From an uncultured Clostridium sp. (GTDB taxonomy: Bacteria > Bacillota > Clostridia > Lachnospirales > Lachnospiraceae), in contig URFM01000027.1 of assembly GCA_900547035.1 (NCBI GenBank), forward strand, positions 1-45,399: a DNA stretch of 45,399 bases, given 5' to 3'. A program made the position numbers and the translations under genes. The notes beneath the pieces are model-generated. The model did not search any database. It had not been told where the DNA came from and was given only the letters and a program-made list of their open reading frames with translations. Numbering within the stretch: position 1 is the stretch's first letter; every line of letters begins with the position of its first letter. Below are positions 24,152-31,371 of this stretch, in pieces.

Positions 24152-25003
24152 ATTGTTCTCAGCGAAACTTCTGGGAGAAGCCTTAAAATATTTGCGAAAA
24201 CTGCGGTAAAAATTTGAGTAATCGTTGAAACCACAGGAATGGCTGATCGAGGTAAGTGGTATTCCTTTTTTTATCATTTCCATAGCAGCTTCTAAACGTT
24301 GCTGCAAAATAAATTGGTAGGGACTGATGCCGCAGCACTTTTTAAAAGCATGCATGAAAGAGTATTGATTCATAAAAAAATAACTGGCCAACTGGTCGAT
24401 CGTAATGGGTTCCTCTAAATGCTCCAAAACGTATTGACGAACCATAGTAGGCATTTGCAAATCCGTGCTGTCGCGGTTGAAGGAATAAACGAAGGGGGCG
24501 CTGTTGCTACGGCTGATTTCCACAAATAGTTCAGTAAGATAGGCACGGCCCAAAAGGCGATCTCCGGAATTTGAACCTGGAAAAACAGAAAATAGCCGAT
24601 AGAGGAGATTAAAAATACGAGAGTAAACTTCCTGGGAGTAGTGGTATACAGTAAAAATATCTTTTGTAAAACACTCGCATAGATTCAAATCAGGGGAAGA
24701 AAGTTGTGCCAGAGTGCGGGCGGAAACGTGAAGAGCAATTCGCTCATAAGGTTTTGTGCGGTCAATTAGCACAGGGCAGTGGGGCTGGTGATGGTTTAAA
24801 AATAAAATATCTTTTGGCTGAAGGAAAAAGGTACTTCCTGCGGTTTTATATTGAATTCGTCCGGCAATTAGAACAAACATCTCGAAAAAATCATGTACAT
24901 GAGTGTAGAGATGAGTGCTGTTGGTATCAGAGTAAAAGAAAATCCGAAAATCTTTATCAATGTCGTAGGTATGAGAAATGAATGCTTGCTTTTTTATATC
25001 CAT
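24137..25003 (-). CDS. AraC-family transcriptional regulator
   Basis: 288 residues. The N-terminal cupin-like sensing domain has THVHDFFEMFVLIAGR and ILFLNHHQPHCPV. The C-terminal DNA-binding domain has two helix-turn-helix motifs: ITIDQLASYFFMNQYSFMHAFKKC, and SISHSCGFNDYSNFYRSFRKYF followed by ASPRSF. The ATG at 25003 with GGAGG is chosen over the longer frame. It is divergent from the 25227 operon and very likely its sugar- or sugar-acid-responsive regulator. Confidence 0.92.
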   Translation of the reverse strand: MDIKKQAFISHTYDIDKDFRIFFYSDTNSTHLYTHVHDFFEMFVLIAGRIQYKTAGSTFFLQPKDILFLNHHQPHCPVLIDRTKPYERIALHVSARTLAQLSSPDLNLCECFTKDIFTVYHYSQEVYSRIFNLLYRLFSVFPGSNSGDRLLGRAYLTELFVEISRSNSAPFVYSFNRDSTDLQMPTMVRQYVLEHLEEPITIDQLASYFFMNQYSFMHAFKKCCGISPYQFILQQRLEAAMEMIKKGIPLTSISHSCGFNDYSNFYRSFRKYFKASPRSFAENNKKPE

Positions 25004-25112
25004 ATTGTGAAAACCTCCATCTAATAGTTTTATAATACTAAAAAGAAAGAAAAAAATCAAAGAAAAGCAGACGAAATAATCAAAAAAAATCTCAATAAAA
25101 AAATAGTTTGAG

Positions 25113-25144
25113 CAGGAATTACAATATAAATCACAGGAATCACA
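25113..25144 (+). promoter_or_regulatory. Putative AraC-type operator (direct repeat)
   Basis: CAGGAATTACA (25113-25123) and CAGGAATCACA (25134-25144) are 11-base direct repeats with starts 21 bp apart, two helical turns. The second abuts the -35 of the operon promoter, the classic placement for an AraC-family class II activator site. Confidence 0.65.
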
Positions 25145-25173
25145 TGGCAGCTAACTAGGAAAGACGATATAAT
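25145..25173 (+). promoter_or_regulatory. Activator-dependent promoter of the dehydrogenase/TTT operon
   Basis: A perfect TATAAT (25168-25173) with a poor -35 (TGGCAG, 25145-25150) 17 bases upstream. A weak -35 next to a direct repeat fits activation by the AraC regulator. Confidence 0.55.
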
Positions 25174-25226
25174 GTACTTACACTTTTCGGAATTGAGGAG
25201 AGAGAAAATCTAGGAGGAGGAAGACG

Positions 25227-26255
25227 ATGGATAAAGTTCGTTTTGCTGTTGCGGGCTGCGGCTTTATAGGCGCACTTCATGCAAGGGTGATTCGGGGAAT
25301 TCCCTCAGCAGAGGTTACGGCGGTGCTGGATACCACGGCAAAGAAAGCTGAGAAGATGGCTGCTGAATATAACTGCGCATGGTATACCAGGGCAGAAGAT
25401 ATGCTTGCAGATCCAAATGTGGATGCGGTGGCGATCTGCCTGCCGTCCGGCCTGCATCAGGAATTAACCATATTGGCTGCAAGAGCTGGAAAACATGTAA
25501 TCTGTGAAAAGCCCATGGATATCCGCCTGGATTCCGCCAGGGCCATGATCAAGGCCTGCCGGGAAAATCGGGTACGTCTGGGGATTATTATGCAGCATCG
25601 TTTCGATGAGCCGGTACAGCTGTTAAAAAAGGCGATTCGGGAGGGCTGGATGGGAAGGCTTTTATGGGGGGCCTCCAGAACGATCTGGTACAGAGATGAT
25701 GCTTACTACTCCAATCCCTGGAGAGGAACTTGGAAGTATGACGGGGGTGGCGCCCTGATGAATCAGTCCATCCACTACATTGATCTTCTGCTTTCCATTA
25801 TGGGAGATGTCAAAAGTGTCAGCGCCAAGTGCCGGACCCTGGGACACCCGCAGATCGAAACAGAGGATGTGGGACTGGCGGACCTGGAGTTTAAGAACGG
25901 CGCGCTGGGTACCATTGAAGGGACAACGGTATCTTATCCGGGCCTTTATGCGGAGCTCGCTGTTTTTGGAGAAAAAGGAACGGTAATCATACGAAATGAT
26001 CATTTGGCATTTTACCGGTTTAAGGACGGGGAAAAACCTGAATTTGAAGCAGCATTGAATCCGGAGGCGGCCAACCAGCTGAATTTGAGCCCTGAGATCG
26101 AGGATACGTCTCACCGCAGGCAGTATGAGGATTTTGTCCATGCGGTTCTGACGGGGACGGATCCGGCCGTAACAGGAGAAGAGGGAATTAAAAGTTTGGA
26201 GGTAATCCGGGCGATCTATCAGTCATCGGATGAGAAACGGGAGATTTATTTGTAA
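25227..26255 (+). CDS. Gfo/Idh/MocA-family oxidoreductase
   Basis: 342 residues. The N-terminal Rossmann domain binds NAD(P) (VAGCGFIGALHARVI), followed by CLPSGLHQELTILAARAGKHV and CEKPMD with the conserved Lys of the EKP motif. The C-terminal alpha/beta domain has GGGALMNQSIHYIDLL with the likely catalytic His. These enzymes oxidise or reduce sugars, inositols or sugar acids. AGGAGGAGG-like sites precede the ATG. First gene of an operon with a TTT transporter, so it probably acts on the imported compound. Confidence 0.93.
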   Translation: MDKVRFAVAGCGFIGALHARVIRGIPSAEVTAVLDTTAKKAEKMAAEYNCAWYTRAEDMLADPNVDAVAICLPSGLHQELTILAARAGKHVICEKPMDIRLDSARAMIKACRENRVRLGIIMQHRFDEPVQLLKKAIREGWMGRLLWGASRTIWYRDDAYYSNPWRGTWKYDGGGALMNQSIHYIDLLLSIMGDVKSVSAKCRTLGHPQIETEDVGLADLEFKNGALGTIEGTTVSYPGLYAELAVFGEKGTVIIRNDHLAFYRFKDGEKPEFEAALNPEAANQLNLSPEIEDTSHRRQYEDFVHAVLTGTDPAVTGEEGIKSLEVIRAIYQSSDEKREIYL

Positions 26256-26289
26256 ATCATATATTAAAATAATGGAAGGGAGAGTTACT

Positions 26290-27384
26290 ATGAGAAAAAC
26301 ATGGAGAACAGTGATCGGATGCATGCTTGCGGCGGCTATGCTGGCAGGATGCTCTTCCAGCGCTTCAGGAACCGGCGAAACGTCGGCGGCAGCTAGCCAG
26401 GAGGCGACGGAAGCTGCAACGGAAGCGGCGGAGACGGAAGCTGAGGCAGAGGAACCGGCAGCGTCAGAGGAAGCGTCCGGCACAAACAGTGAATATCCGG
26501 AGCGTCCGGTTACCGCAGTGGTAGCCTGGGGCGTAGGCGGAGGACAGGACCTGATGGTCAGAACCGTAGCCAACTACTTTAAAGACTATGCCAACAACCA
26601 GTCCATGGTGATCTCGAATATCGAAGGCGGTTCCAGTGTACAGGGTGTGACGGAATATATTGGCTATGAGGAGGACGGCTACAATCTGTTAAGCTGGGCC
26701 ACTGCTCAGACCATCAAAACCCACATGCAGGAAACCAATTATTCCGTATCGGATTTCCAGCCCGTATGCAATATTGTCAGCGGAAATCCATACATCCTGG
26801 TTCGCGCTGATTCGGAGTTTGAGACGGTCAATGATCTGGTAGAATACGCCAAGGCCAATCCCGGAGCGCTTACCATAGGAAATTCCGGCGCAGGAGGCGG
26901 CAACCATCTGGCAGCGCTTCAGTTCTGCCTGGAAGCAGGAATCGAGGCAACTCACATTGGTTACGAGAGCGGATCTGCCTCCGCACAGGCTACCTTAAGC
27001 GGAGAAGTGGACTGCTCCATGAACGTTCCGTCCGAAGGTCTGGCCAATGTGGAGTCCGGTGAGCTGCGCATGCTCTGCATTCTTGCAGAAGAGCGTTCGG
27101 ACTTCTTCCCGGATGTTCCCACTGCAATCGAAGAGGGAATCAATGTAGTGAACCAGCAGAACCGTGGATTTGTGATTCATAAGAGTGTTCCGGCAGAAAT
27201 CGTACAGCGGCTGGAAGAGATCTTCAAGCAGATTGCAGAAGATGAGAATTTCCAGGCTCAGGCGAAGGATCTGGAGATGGAAGTGAAATGGATGGGAACA
27301 GAGGAATACGCCGAGTATCTGGCACAAGAGGACGAGCTGTATAAGGGAATTATCCAGTCCAATGGACTTGGCGACAAATATTAA
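26290..27384 (+). CDS. TTT transporter substrate-binding lipoprotein (TctC-like)
   Basis: 364 residues with a lipoprotein signal (IGCMLAAAMLAGC, Cys21), a Glu/Ala/Thr-rich tether at about 25-60, then a TctC/Bug-type binding domain: YPERPVTAVVAWGVGGGQDLM, NSGAGGGNHLAALQF, GEVDCSMNVPSEG and FFPDVPTAIEEGI. It captures a carboxylate-type ligand outside the cell and passes it to the TctAB membrane part. The upstream in-frame start at 26230 lies inside the dehydrogenase gene and is rejected. Confidence 0.92.
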   Translation: MRKTWRTVIGCMLAAAMLAGCSSSASGTGETSAAASQEATEAATEAAETEAEAEEPAASEEASGTNSEYPERPVTAVVAWGVGGGQDLMVRTVANYFKDYANNQSMVISNIEGGSSVQGVTEYIGYEEDGYNLLSWATAQTIKTHMQETNYSVSDFQPVCNIVSGNPYILVRADSEFETVNDLVEYAKANPGALTIGNSGAGGGNHLAALQFCLEAGIEATHIGYESGSASAQATLSGEVDCSMNVPSEGLANVESGELRMLCILAEERSDFFPDVPTAIEEGINVVNQQNRGFVIHKSVPAEIVQRLEEIFKQIAEDENFQAQAKDLEMEVKWMGTEEYAEYLAQEDELYKGIIQSNGLGDKY

Positions 27385-27413
27385 GTACGAACGAAACGAC
27401 GGAATACAGCTGG

Positions 27414-27456
27414 GGGCTGCTGCGCCAGTGATTGAAAAATCGCGGCGCGGCGGCCC
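27414..27456 (+). other. Strong hairpin with GAAA tetraloop between the tctC- and tctB-like genes
   Basis: Thirteen pairs (27414-27426 with 27444-27456, two G-U), one bulged A, then six pairs (27428-27433 with 27438-27443, one G-U) closed by GAAA. No T-run follows. Such a hairpin typically protects the 3' end of the upstream message, so the binding protein would be made in excess of the membrane subunits. Confidence 0.7.
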
Positions 27457-27482
27457 TAACGTAAAAGGAGATGAGGAGACTT

Positions 27483-27941
27483 ATGACAAACAGGGCGGAC
27501 TGCATTGCCGGCGCCGGCGTCACAGCGTTGGCGGTACTGGTATATTATGAAGCGTCAAAATTCCCGGAAGCGGCAAAAGGGCTGGGAGCAGGAGGATTTC
27601 CGAAGTTTATTGCAATATGTCTGGGGGTTCTGGGGGTATTGCTTGTGATTACTTCCTATTTAAAATGGCAGAAAAACAAAGATCAGGAACGCAATGTGCT
27701 GACTGTGAATGACCTGGTCGGGGCCGCAATGATTGCGGTAACCTTCTGGCTGTATATTGTTTTGGTCAGACCTTTGGGATATATTGCGGCAACAAGTATT
27801 TTCAGTGGAATCTTGATGGTCATCTATGGGGAAAGAAAGTGGTTCCGCCTGATATTGATTTGTGTAGGATTTTCCGTGATTGCTTTCTTCCTGTTCCGAA
27901 ACGTGTTTTATGTAATGCTGCCGACCGGCAGTCTTTTTTAA
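27483..27941 (+). CDS. TTT transporter small membrane subunit (TctB-like)
   Basis: 152 residues with four membrane helices; typical TctB size. Begins MTNRADCIAGAGVTALAVLVYYEA and has LGAGGFPKFIAICLGVLGVLL, the usual first-pair segment. ATG at 27483 is chosen; an in-frame ATG at 27471 sits directly on the AAAGGAG and is too close. It pairs with the TctA-like protein encoded 15 bases downstream. Confidence 0.85.
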   Translation: MTNRADCIAGAGVTALAVLVYYEASKFPEAAKGLGAGGFPKFIAICLGVLGVLLVITSYLKWQKNKDQERNVLTVNDLVGAAMIAVTFWLYIVLVRPLGYIAATSIFSGILMVIYGERKWFRLILICVGFSVIAFFLFRNVFYVMLPTGSLF

Positions 27942-27956
27942 GAAGGAGGTGAAAGG

Positions 27957-29456
27957 ATGACTTACGACTGGGGACTGATTGTTGCGAATTTATTTGATCC
28001 GTCCACTCTGTTGATGATGCTGGTAGGCTGTATCGGAGGAATCATAGTAGGCGCGATTCCGGGACTGGGAGGCTCCACAGGAATTATCCTTCTGCTGCCT
28101 CTGATTTATAACCTGGAAATGGTGCCGGCCCTGGTAGTGATGGCGGGAATGTTCTGCGGCACCATGTACAGCGGAGCTCTGCCGGCAATTTTAATCCAGA
28201 CTCCGGGAACACCGTCAGCGGCGATGACTTCTCTGGACGGATATCCCATGGCTCAGGCTGGCAAAGCGGGAAAGGCTATTACCGTAGCGCTGGTATCCTC
28301 CGTGCTGGGAGGACTGGCTTCCGGATTCTGTCTGATGTTTATCTCGCCGCTTCTGGCGAGATTTGCTCTGCAGTTTCAGGCACCGGAGTATTTTGCCCTT
28401 GCATTGTTTGGACTTACGTTGATCGCGGATGCCAGCAGCAACTTTATTAAGGGAATGATTACCGGTTTCCTGGGACTTTTGATGGGCTGTGTGGGCGTGG
28501 ATGTGATTACGGGGACCTCCCGTTTTACCTTTGGTTCTACTATGCTGTTGGGAGGCATTGAGATACTGCCTTTGCTGGTAGGATTGTTTGCTATGTCTCA
28601 TGTGATGACGGAGGTGACCAACCGTGCTCCAGTTATCAAACAGGATAAGGATTACGGCTCGTTCATGCTCACGGCAGAAGAATGGAAACTGATTTTGATG
28701 CCCATGGTGGTAGCTACCGTGGTGGGTTTTGTAGTGGGAATCGCTCCCGGAGCGGGCGGCGCTATTGCCTGTATACTTGGCTATGAGATGTCCAAAAAAG
28801 TGGCCAAACACCCGGAAATGTATGGAAAGGGATCCATAGAAGGCTTGGCTGCAGCAGAATGCGCCAACAACGCCACAACGGGAGGCGATATGATTCCTCT
28901 GATTACCCTGGGAGTACCGGGAGATGCGGTGACAGCGGTTATGCTAGGAGCATTTATGCTGATTGGTATTAAACCGGGGCCTGCCCTGTTCCAGGAGCAT
29001 GGAAATGAGATGCAGACCTTCTTCCTGGCTTTTATCCTGATTCAGTTCGTTATCTTAATTGTAGGAGCTCTGGGAACAAAGCTGTGGATTAAAATCCTGG
29101 ACATTCCAAAGACAGTCCTTCTGCCACTGGTGCTGATGTTCTGCTTTTTGGGCGCTTATTCTCAGGCAGGTAGCACACGAGATGCGCTGTTCGCATTGGG
29201 TTTTGCTGTTTTGGGCTACTTCATGAAGAAGTTTGACTTCCCTGCTCCTCCAATGATTTTAGGTCTGATTCTAGGACCTACAGCGGAGCAGAACTTAAAT
29301 CGTATGTTGATGATTCACGACGATTGGACTATTCTATTTACCAGACCTATATCTGCGGTTTTGATGGCGATATCTATTTTTACCATTGTATGGAGCATGA
29401 CGGATAACCTGAGAAAAAGAATAAAGGAGAAAAAGCAAATTGGAATACAGGCATGA
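27957..29456 (+). CDS. TTT transporter large membrane subunit (TctA-like)
   Basis: 499 residues, about twelve helices. TctA signatures: GAIPGLGGSTGIILLLPLIY, GMFCGTMYSGALPAILIQTPG, the second-half repeat GIAPGAGGAIACILGYEMSKK, and NNATTGGDMIPLITLGVPGD. It is the translocation subunit of a secondary, ion-driven carboxylate carrier. AAGGAGGTGAAAGG precedes the ATG. The end overlaps the M24-fold gene by 17 bases. Confidence 0.95.
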   Translation: MTYDWGLIVANLFDPSTLLMMLVGCIGGIIVGAIPGLGGSTGIILLLPLIYNLEMVPALVVMAGMFCGTMYSGALPAILIQTPGTPSAAMTSLDGYPMAQAGKAGKAITVALVSSVLGGLASGFCLMFISPLLARFALQFQAPEYFALALFGLTLIADASSNFIKGMITGFLGLLMGCVGVDVITGTSRFTFGSTMLLGGIEILPLLVGLFAMSHVMTEVTNRAPVIKQDKDYGSFMLTAEEWKLILMPMVVATVVGFVVGIAPGAGGAIACILGYEMSKKVAKHPEMYGKGSIEGLAAAECANNATTGGDMIPLITLGVPGDAVTAVMLGAFMLIGIKPGPALFQEHGNEMQTFFLAFILIQFVILIVGALGTKLWIKILDIPKTVLLPLVLMFCFLGAYSQAGSTRDALFALGFAVLGYFMKKFDFPAPPMILGLILGPTAEQNLNRMLMIHDDWTILFTRPISAVLMAISIFTIVWSMTDNLRKRIKEKKQIGIQA

Positions 29457-30543
29457 ATTTGAAATAAAGCTGGAACGCATCCGAATGATGCTGAAAGAGG
29501 AGCAGCTTTATGGCTGCTACATCAAGCGCCAGGATAATTTTGCTTGGCTGACCTGCGGAAAAGTCAACTATGTAGCGGTAGGAGACTTTGGAAACTGTGG
29601 TCTTCTAGTGACACAGGAAAAACTGTACGCGATTACAAACAACATTGAAGCGCCGCGTATGAGGGAAGAGGAAAAGCTGGAGGAAATGGGCTTTTCTATT
29701 CTGGAAGGCGTATGGCATCAAACAGATTTTGAAAAACAGGAAATTCAGCGAATCTGCCAGAAACAGCCGGTGGGCTACGATCACAGAGGCGATGGGGCGG
29801 ATCTCAGCAGCCGTATCCAGCAGCTGAGATTTTCACTGACAGAAGAGGAAGTGTCACGTTATCAGGAAGGAGGAAAGTTGGCTTCCAGATTGATTGAGGA
29901 AACCGCAGCTTCCCTTCGTCCCGGTGATACAGAACTTACCGTGGTGGGAAGAGCTGCCTGTCTGGCAAGGGAGGCCGGCCTGGATGTCATATCTCTGTTC
30001 TGCGGCTCGGACGAGCGGATTTACCGATACCGTCATGCGATTCCTACAGAAAAAGTCATACGGGAGAGAGTTCAGATGGGAGGTAATCTCAGGTACAAAG
30101 GACTGGTAATTTGCTGTACCAGATATGTGAATTTTATTCCAGTCTCTGAGGAACTGAAAAAGCAATATATAGACAACGTACGGATCGACTGTACCATGAT
30201 TGCTAATTCTATACCAGGAGAAAGCTATCAGACTCCGTTTCTGGCTGGTAAAAAAGCGTATGAAGAACTGGGATACGGCCAGGAGTTTGAAAAACATCAT
30301 CAGGGCGGGCCTATTGGATATACAGCCCGAGATTACCGCATTGATTTTAGTCATCATGGAGTCATTGCTCCCAATCAGGGATTTTGTTGGAATCCATCCA
30401 TTACAGGAACTAAAAGCGAAGATACTGTAATTGCTACTGTTAATGGGCCGTTGTTTATCTCATCACCTTGTCTGTTCCCGGCCATTGAACTGAAAGTATG
30501 CGGACAGTCATTTAAGCGCCCATATATATTGGAAAAATATTAG
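29440..30543 (+). CDS. M24-fold protein, probably non-metal-binding
   Basis: 367 residues with the creatinase/aminopeptidase P N-terminal domain (about 1-125) and a pita-bread domain after it. TTG start, GGAG 10 bases upstream. In the M24 motif D-x10-D the aligned positions are Gly214 and Cys225 (VQMGGNLRYKGLVICCTR). The GHG-type His is kept at 286/287 (HHQGG), the first Glu is Asn318 (WNPSI) and the second Glu is kept (SEDTV, 327). It is therefore unlikely to be a normal dimetal peptidase and may be a metal-free hydrolase of creatinase type or a binding protein acting on the imported compound. Confidence 0.82.
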   Translation: MEYRHEFEIKLERIRMMLKEEQLYGCYIKRQDNFAWLTCGKVNYVAVGDFGNCGLLVTQEKLYAITNNIEAPRMREEEKLEEMGFSILEGVWHQTDFEKQEIQRICQKQPVGYDHRGDGADLSSRIQQLRFSLTEEEVSRYQEGGKLASRLIEETAASLRPGDTELTVVGRAACLAREAGLDVISLFCGSDERIYRYRHAIPTEKVIRERVQMGGNLRYKGLVICCTRYVNFIPVSEELKKQYIDNVRIDCTMIANSIPGESYQTPFLAGKKAYEELGYGQEFEKHHQGGPIGYTARDYRIDFSHHGVIAPNQGFCWNPSITGTKSEDTVIATVNGPLFISSPCLFPAIELKVCGQSFKRPYILEKY

Positions 30544-30577
30544 TTACATAAACAGAATACAGTCTGTAAGTATTAAA

Positions 30578-30617
30578 AAATGCCGTCTCAGTCATTGCTG
30601 CTGAAACGGCATTCTTT
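30578..30617. terminator. Bidirectional terminator
   Basis: AAATGCCGT pairs with ACGGCATT, with an inner TCAG/CTGA stem. Plus-strand CTTTT and a minus-strand run of six T flank it. It closes the TTT operon and the convergent 30617 gene. Confidence 0.8.
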
Positions 30618-31093
30618 TACTTCTTTTCGTCTTTTTTCTTATCCTTTTTAAAACGTGAGAAAAATCCTTTTTTCTGAGGAGCCGCCGGAATGCTTCCGCC
30701 CCGGACGCTCTTAATCTGGGATATGTAAAGGCCGCTTAAGACAACCTTCGCTTCTGTCTTAACGGGAAGAGTCTGGAATACCCGCTCGTCTGCAACCAAA
30801 GTGACAATCTTCGGGCCGATTTTCGCCTTTACGATGGGTACCTTGGTCCAGCGCAGATATCTGGGCGTCTGGTCCAGCACCATCTTGGGAAGTCCGGCCT
30901 GAACTGCCTGGGTCATCTTGACTTTCTTTTTATCAATGACCAGCAGAGAGACGGTCTGAGCGGCAGCTTCCAGAAGCTGTTCCTGTTCCAGCTGACGTTT
31001 TTGCAGCTTGCTCCCCAGAAAATACAGGACAGCCATCACCACAACGCCGATAATTAGAAGAATCAAGACTACATTTAAAATGGTTTGCAGCAT
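30617..31093 (-). CDS. Small membrane-anchored protein of unknown function
   Basis: 158 residues. One N-terminal membrane helix (ILNVVLILLIIGVVVMAVLYFLG), a short coiled-coil-like segment (KLQKRQLEQEQLLEAAAQ), a compact domain (SLLVIDKKKVKM to VVLSGLYISQIKSVRG) and a very basic C-terminus (KKGFFSRFKKDKKK). The domain after the helix is cytoplasmic if the short N-terminus is outside. ATG at 31093 with GGAGG. It is divergent from rpoB. I do not recognise the family. Confidence 0.75.
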   Translation of the reverse strand: MLQTILNVVLILLIIGVVVMAVLYFLGSKLQKRQLEQEQLLEAAAQTVSLLVIDKKKVKMTQAVQAGLPKMVLDQTPRYLRWTKVPIVKAKIGPKIVTLVADERVFQTLPVKTEAKVVLSGLYISQIKSVRGGSIPAAPQKKGFFSRFKKDKKKDEKK

Positions 31094-31216
31094 GGGAAAT
31101 AATACCTCCGACCTGATTGTATAGTAGAACCCGCCCTCTGAAAAGGCATTTCCCTGACCAGAGGACATTCTATAACAGTATATCATTTCCTATGTAAAAA
31201 TGCAAGCAAAAAATCC

Positions 31217-31245
31217 TTGACACCTTGACAACCCTATGATATTAT
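31217..31245 (+). promoter_or_regulatory. Predicted sigma-A promoter for rpoBC
   Basis: TTGACA (31217-31222), a 17-base spacer and TATTAT (31240-31245). A second TTGACA at 31225 has no -10 at the right distance. The leader to the rpoB ATG at 31372 is about 120 bases and contains a GCGGA/TCCGC hairpin (31318-31332). Confidence 0.75.
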
Positions 31246-31371
31246 GAAATGTGCGTTATTATGGCAGGATGGGTGATTTGCGCCCTAAAGCCATGTCCGA
31301 AATGAGTGTCGCGGAATGCGGATACCCTCCGCAAAACCGCAAGATTTAAGAAAACAGGGGTGAAACGTCGA

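Noticed and set aside
31306..31371. Extended N-terminus of rpoB from the GTG at 31306
   Set aside because: No ribosome site there; the ATG at 31372 has AGGGGTGA at good distance and matches the family N-terminus.
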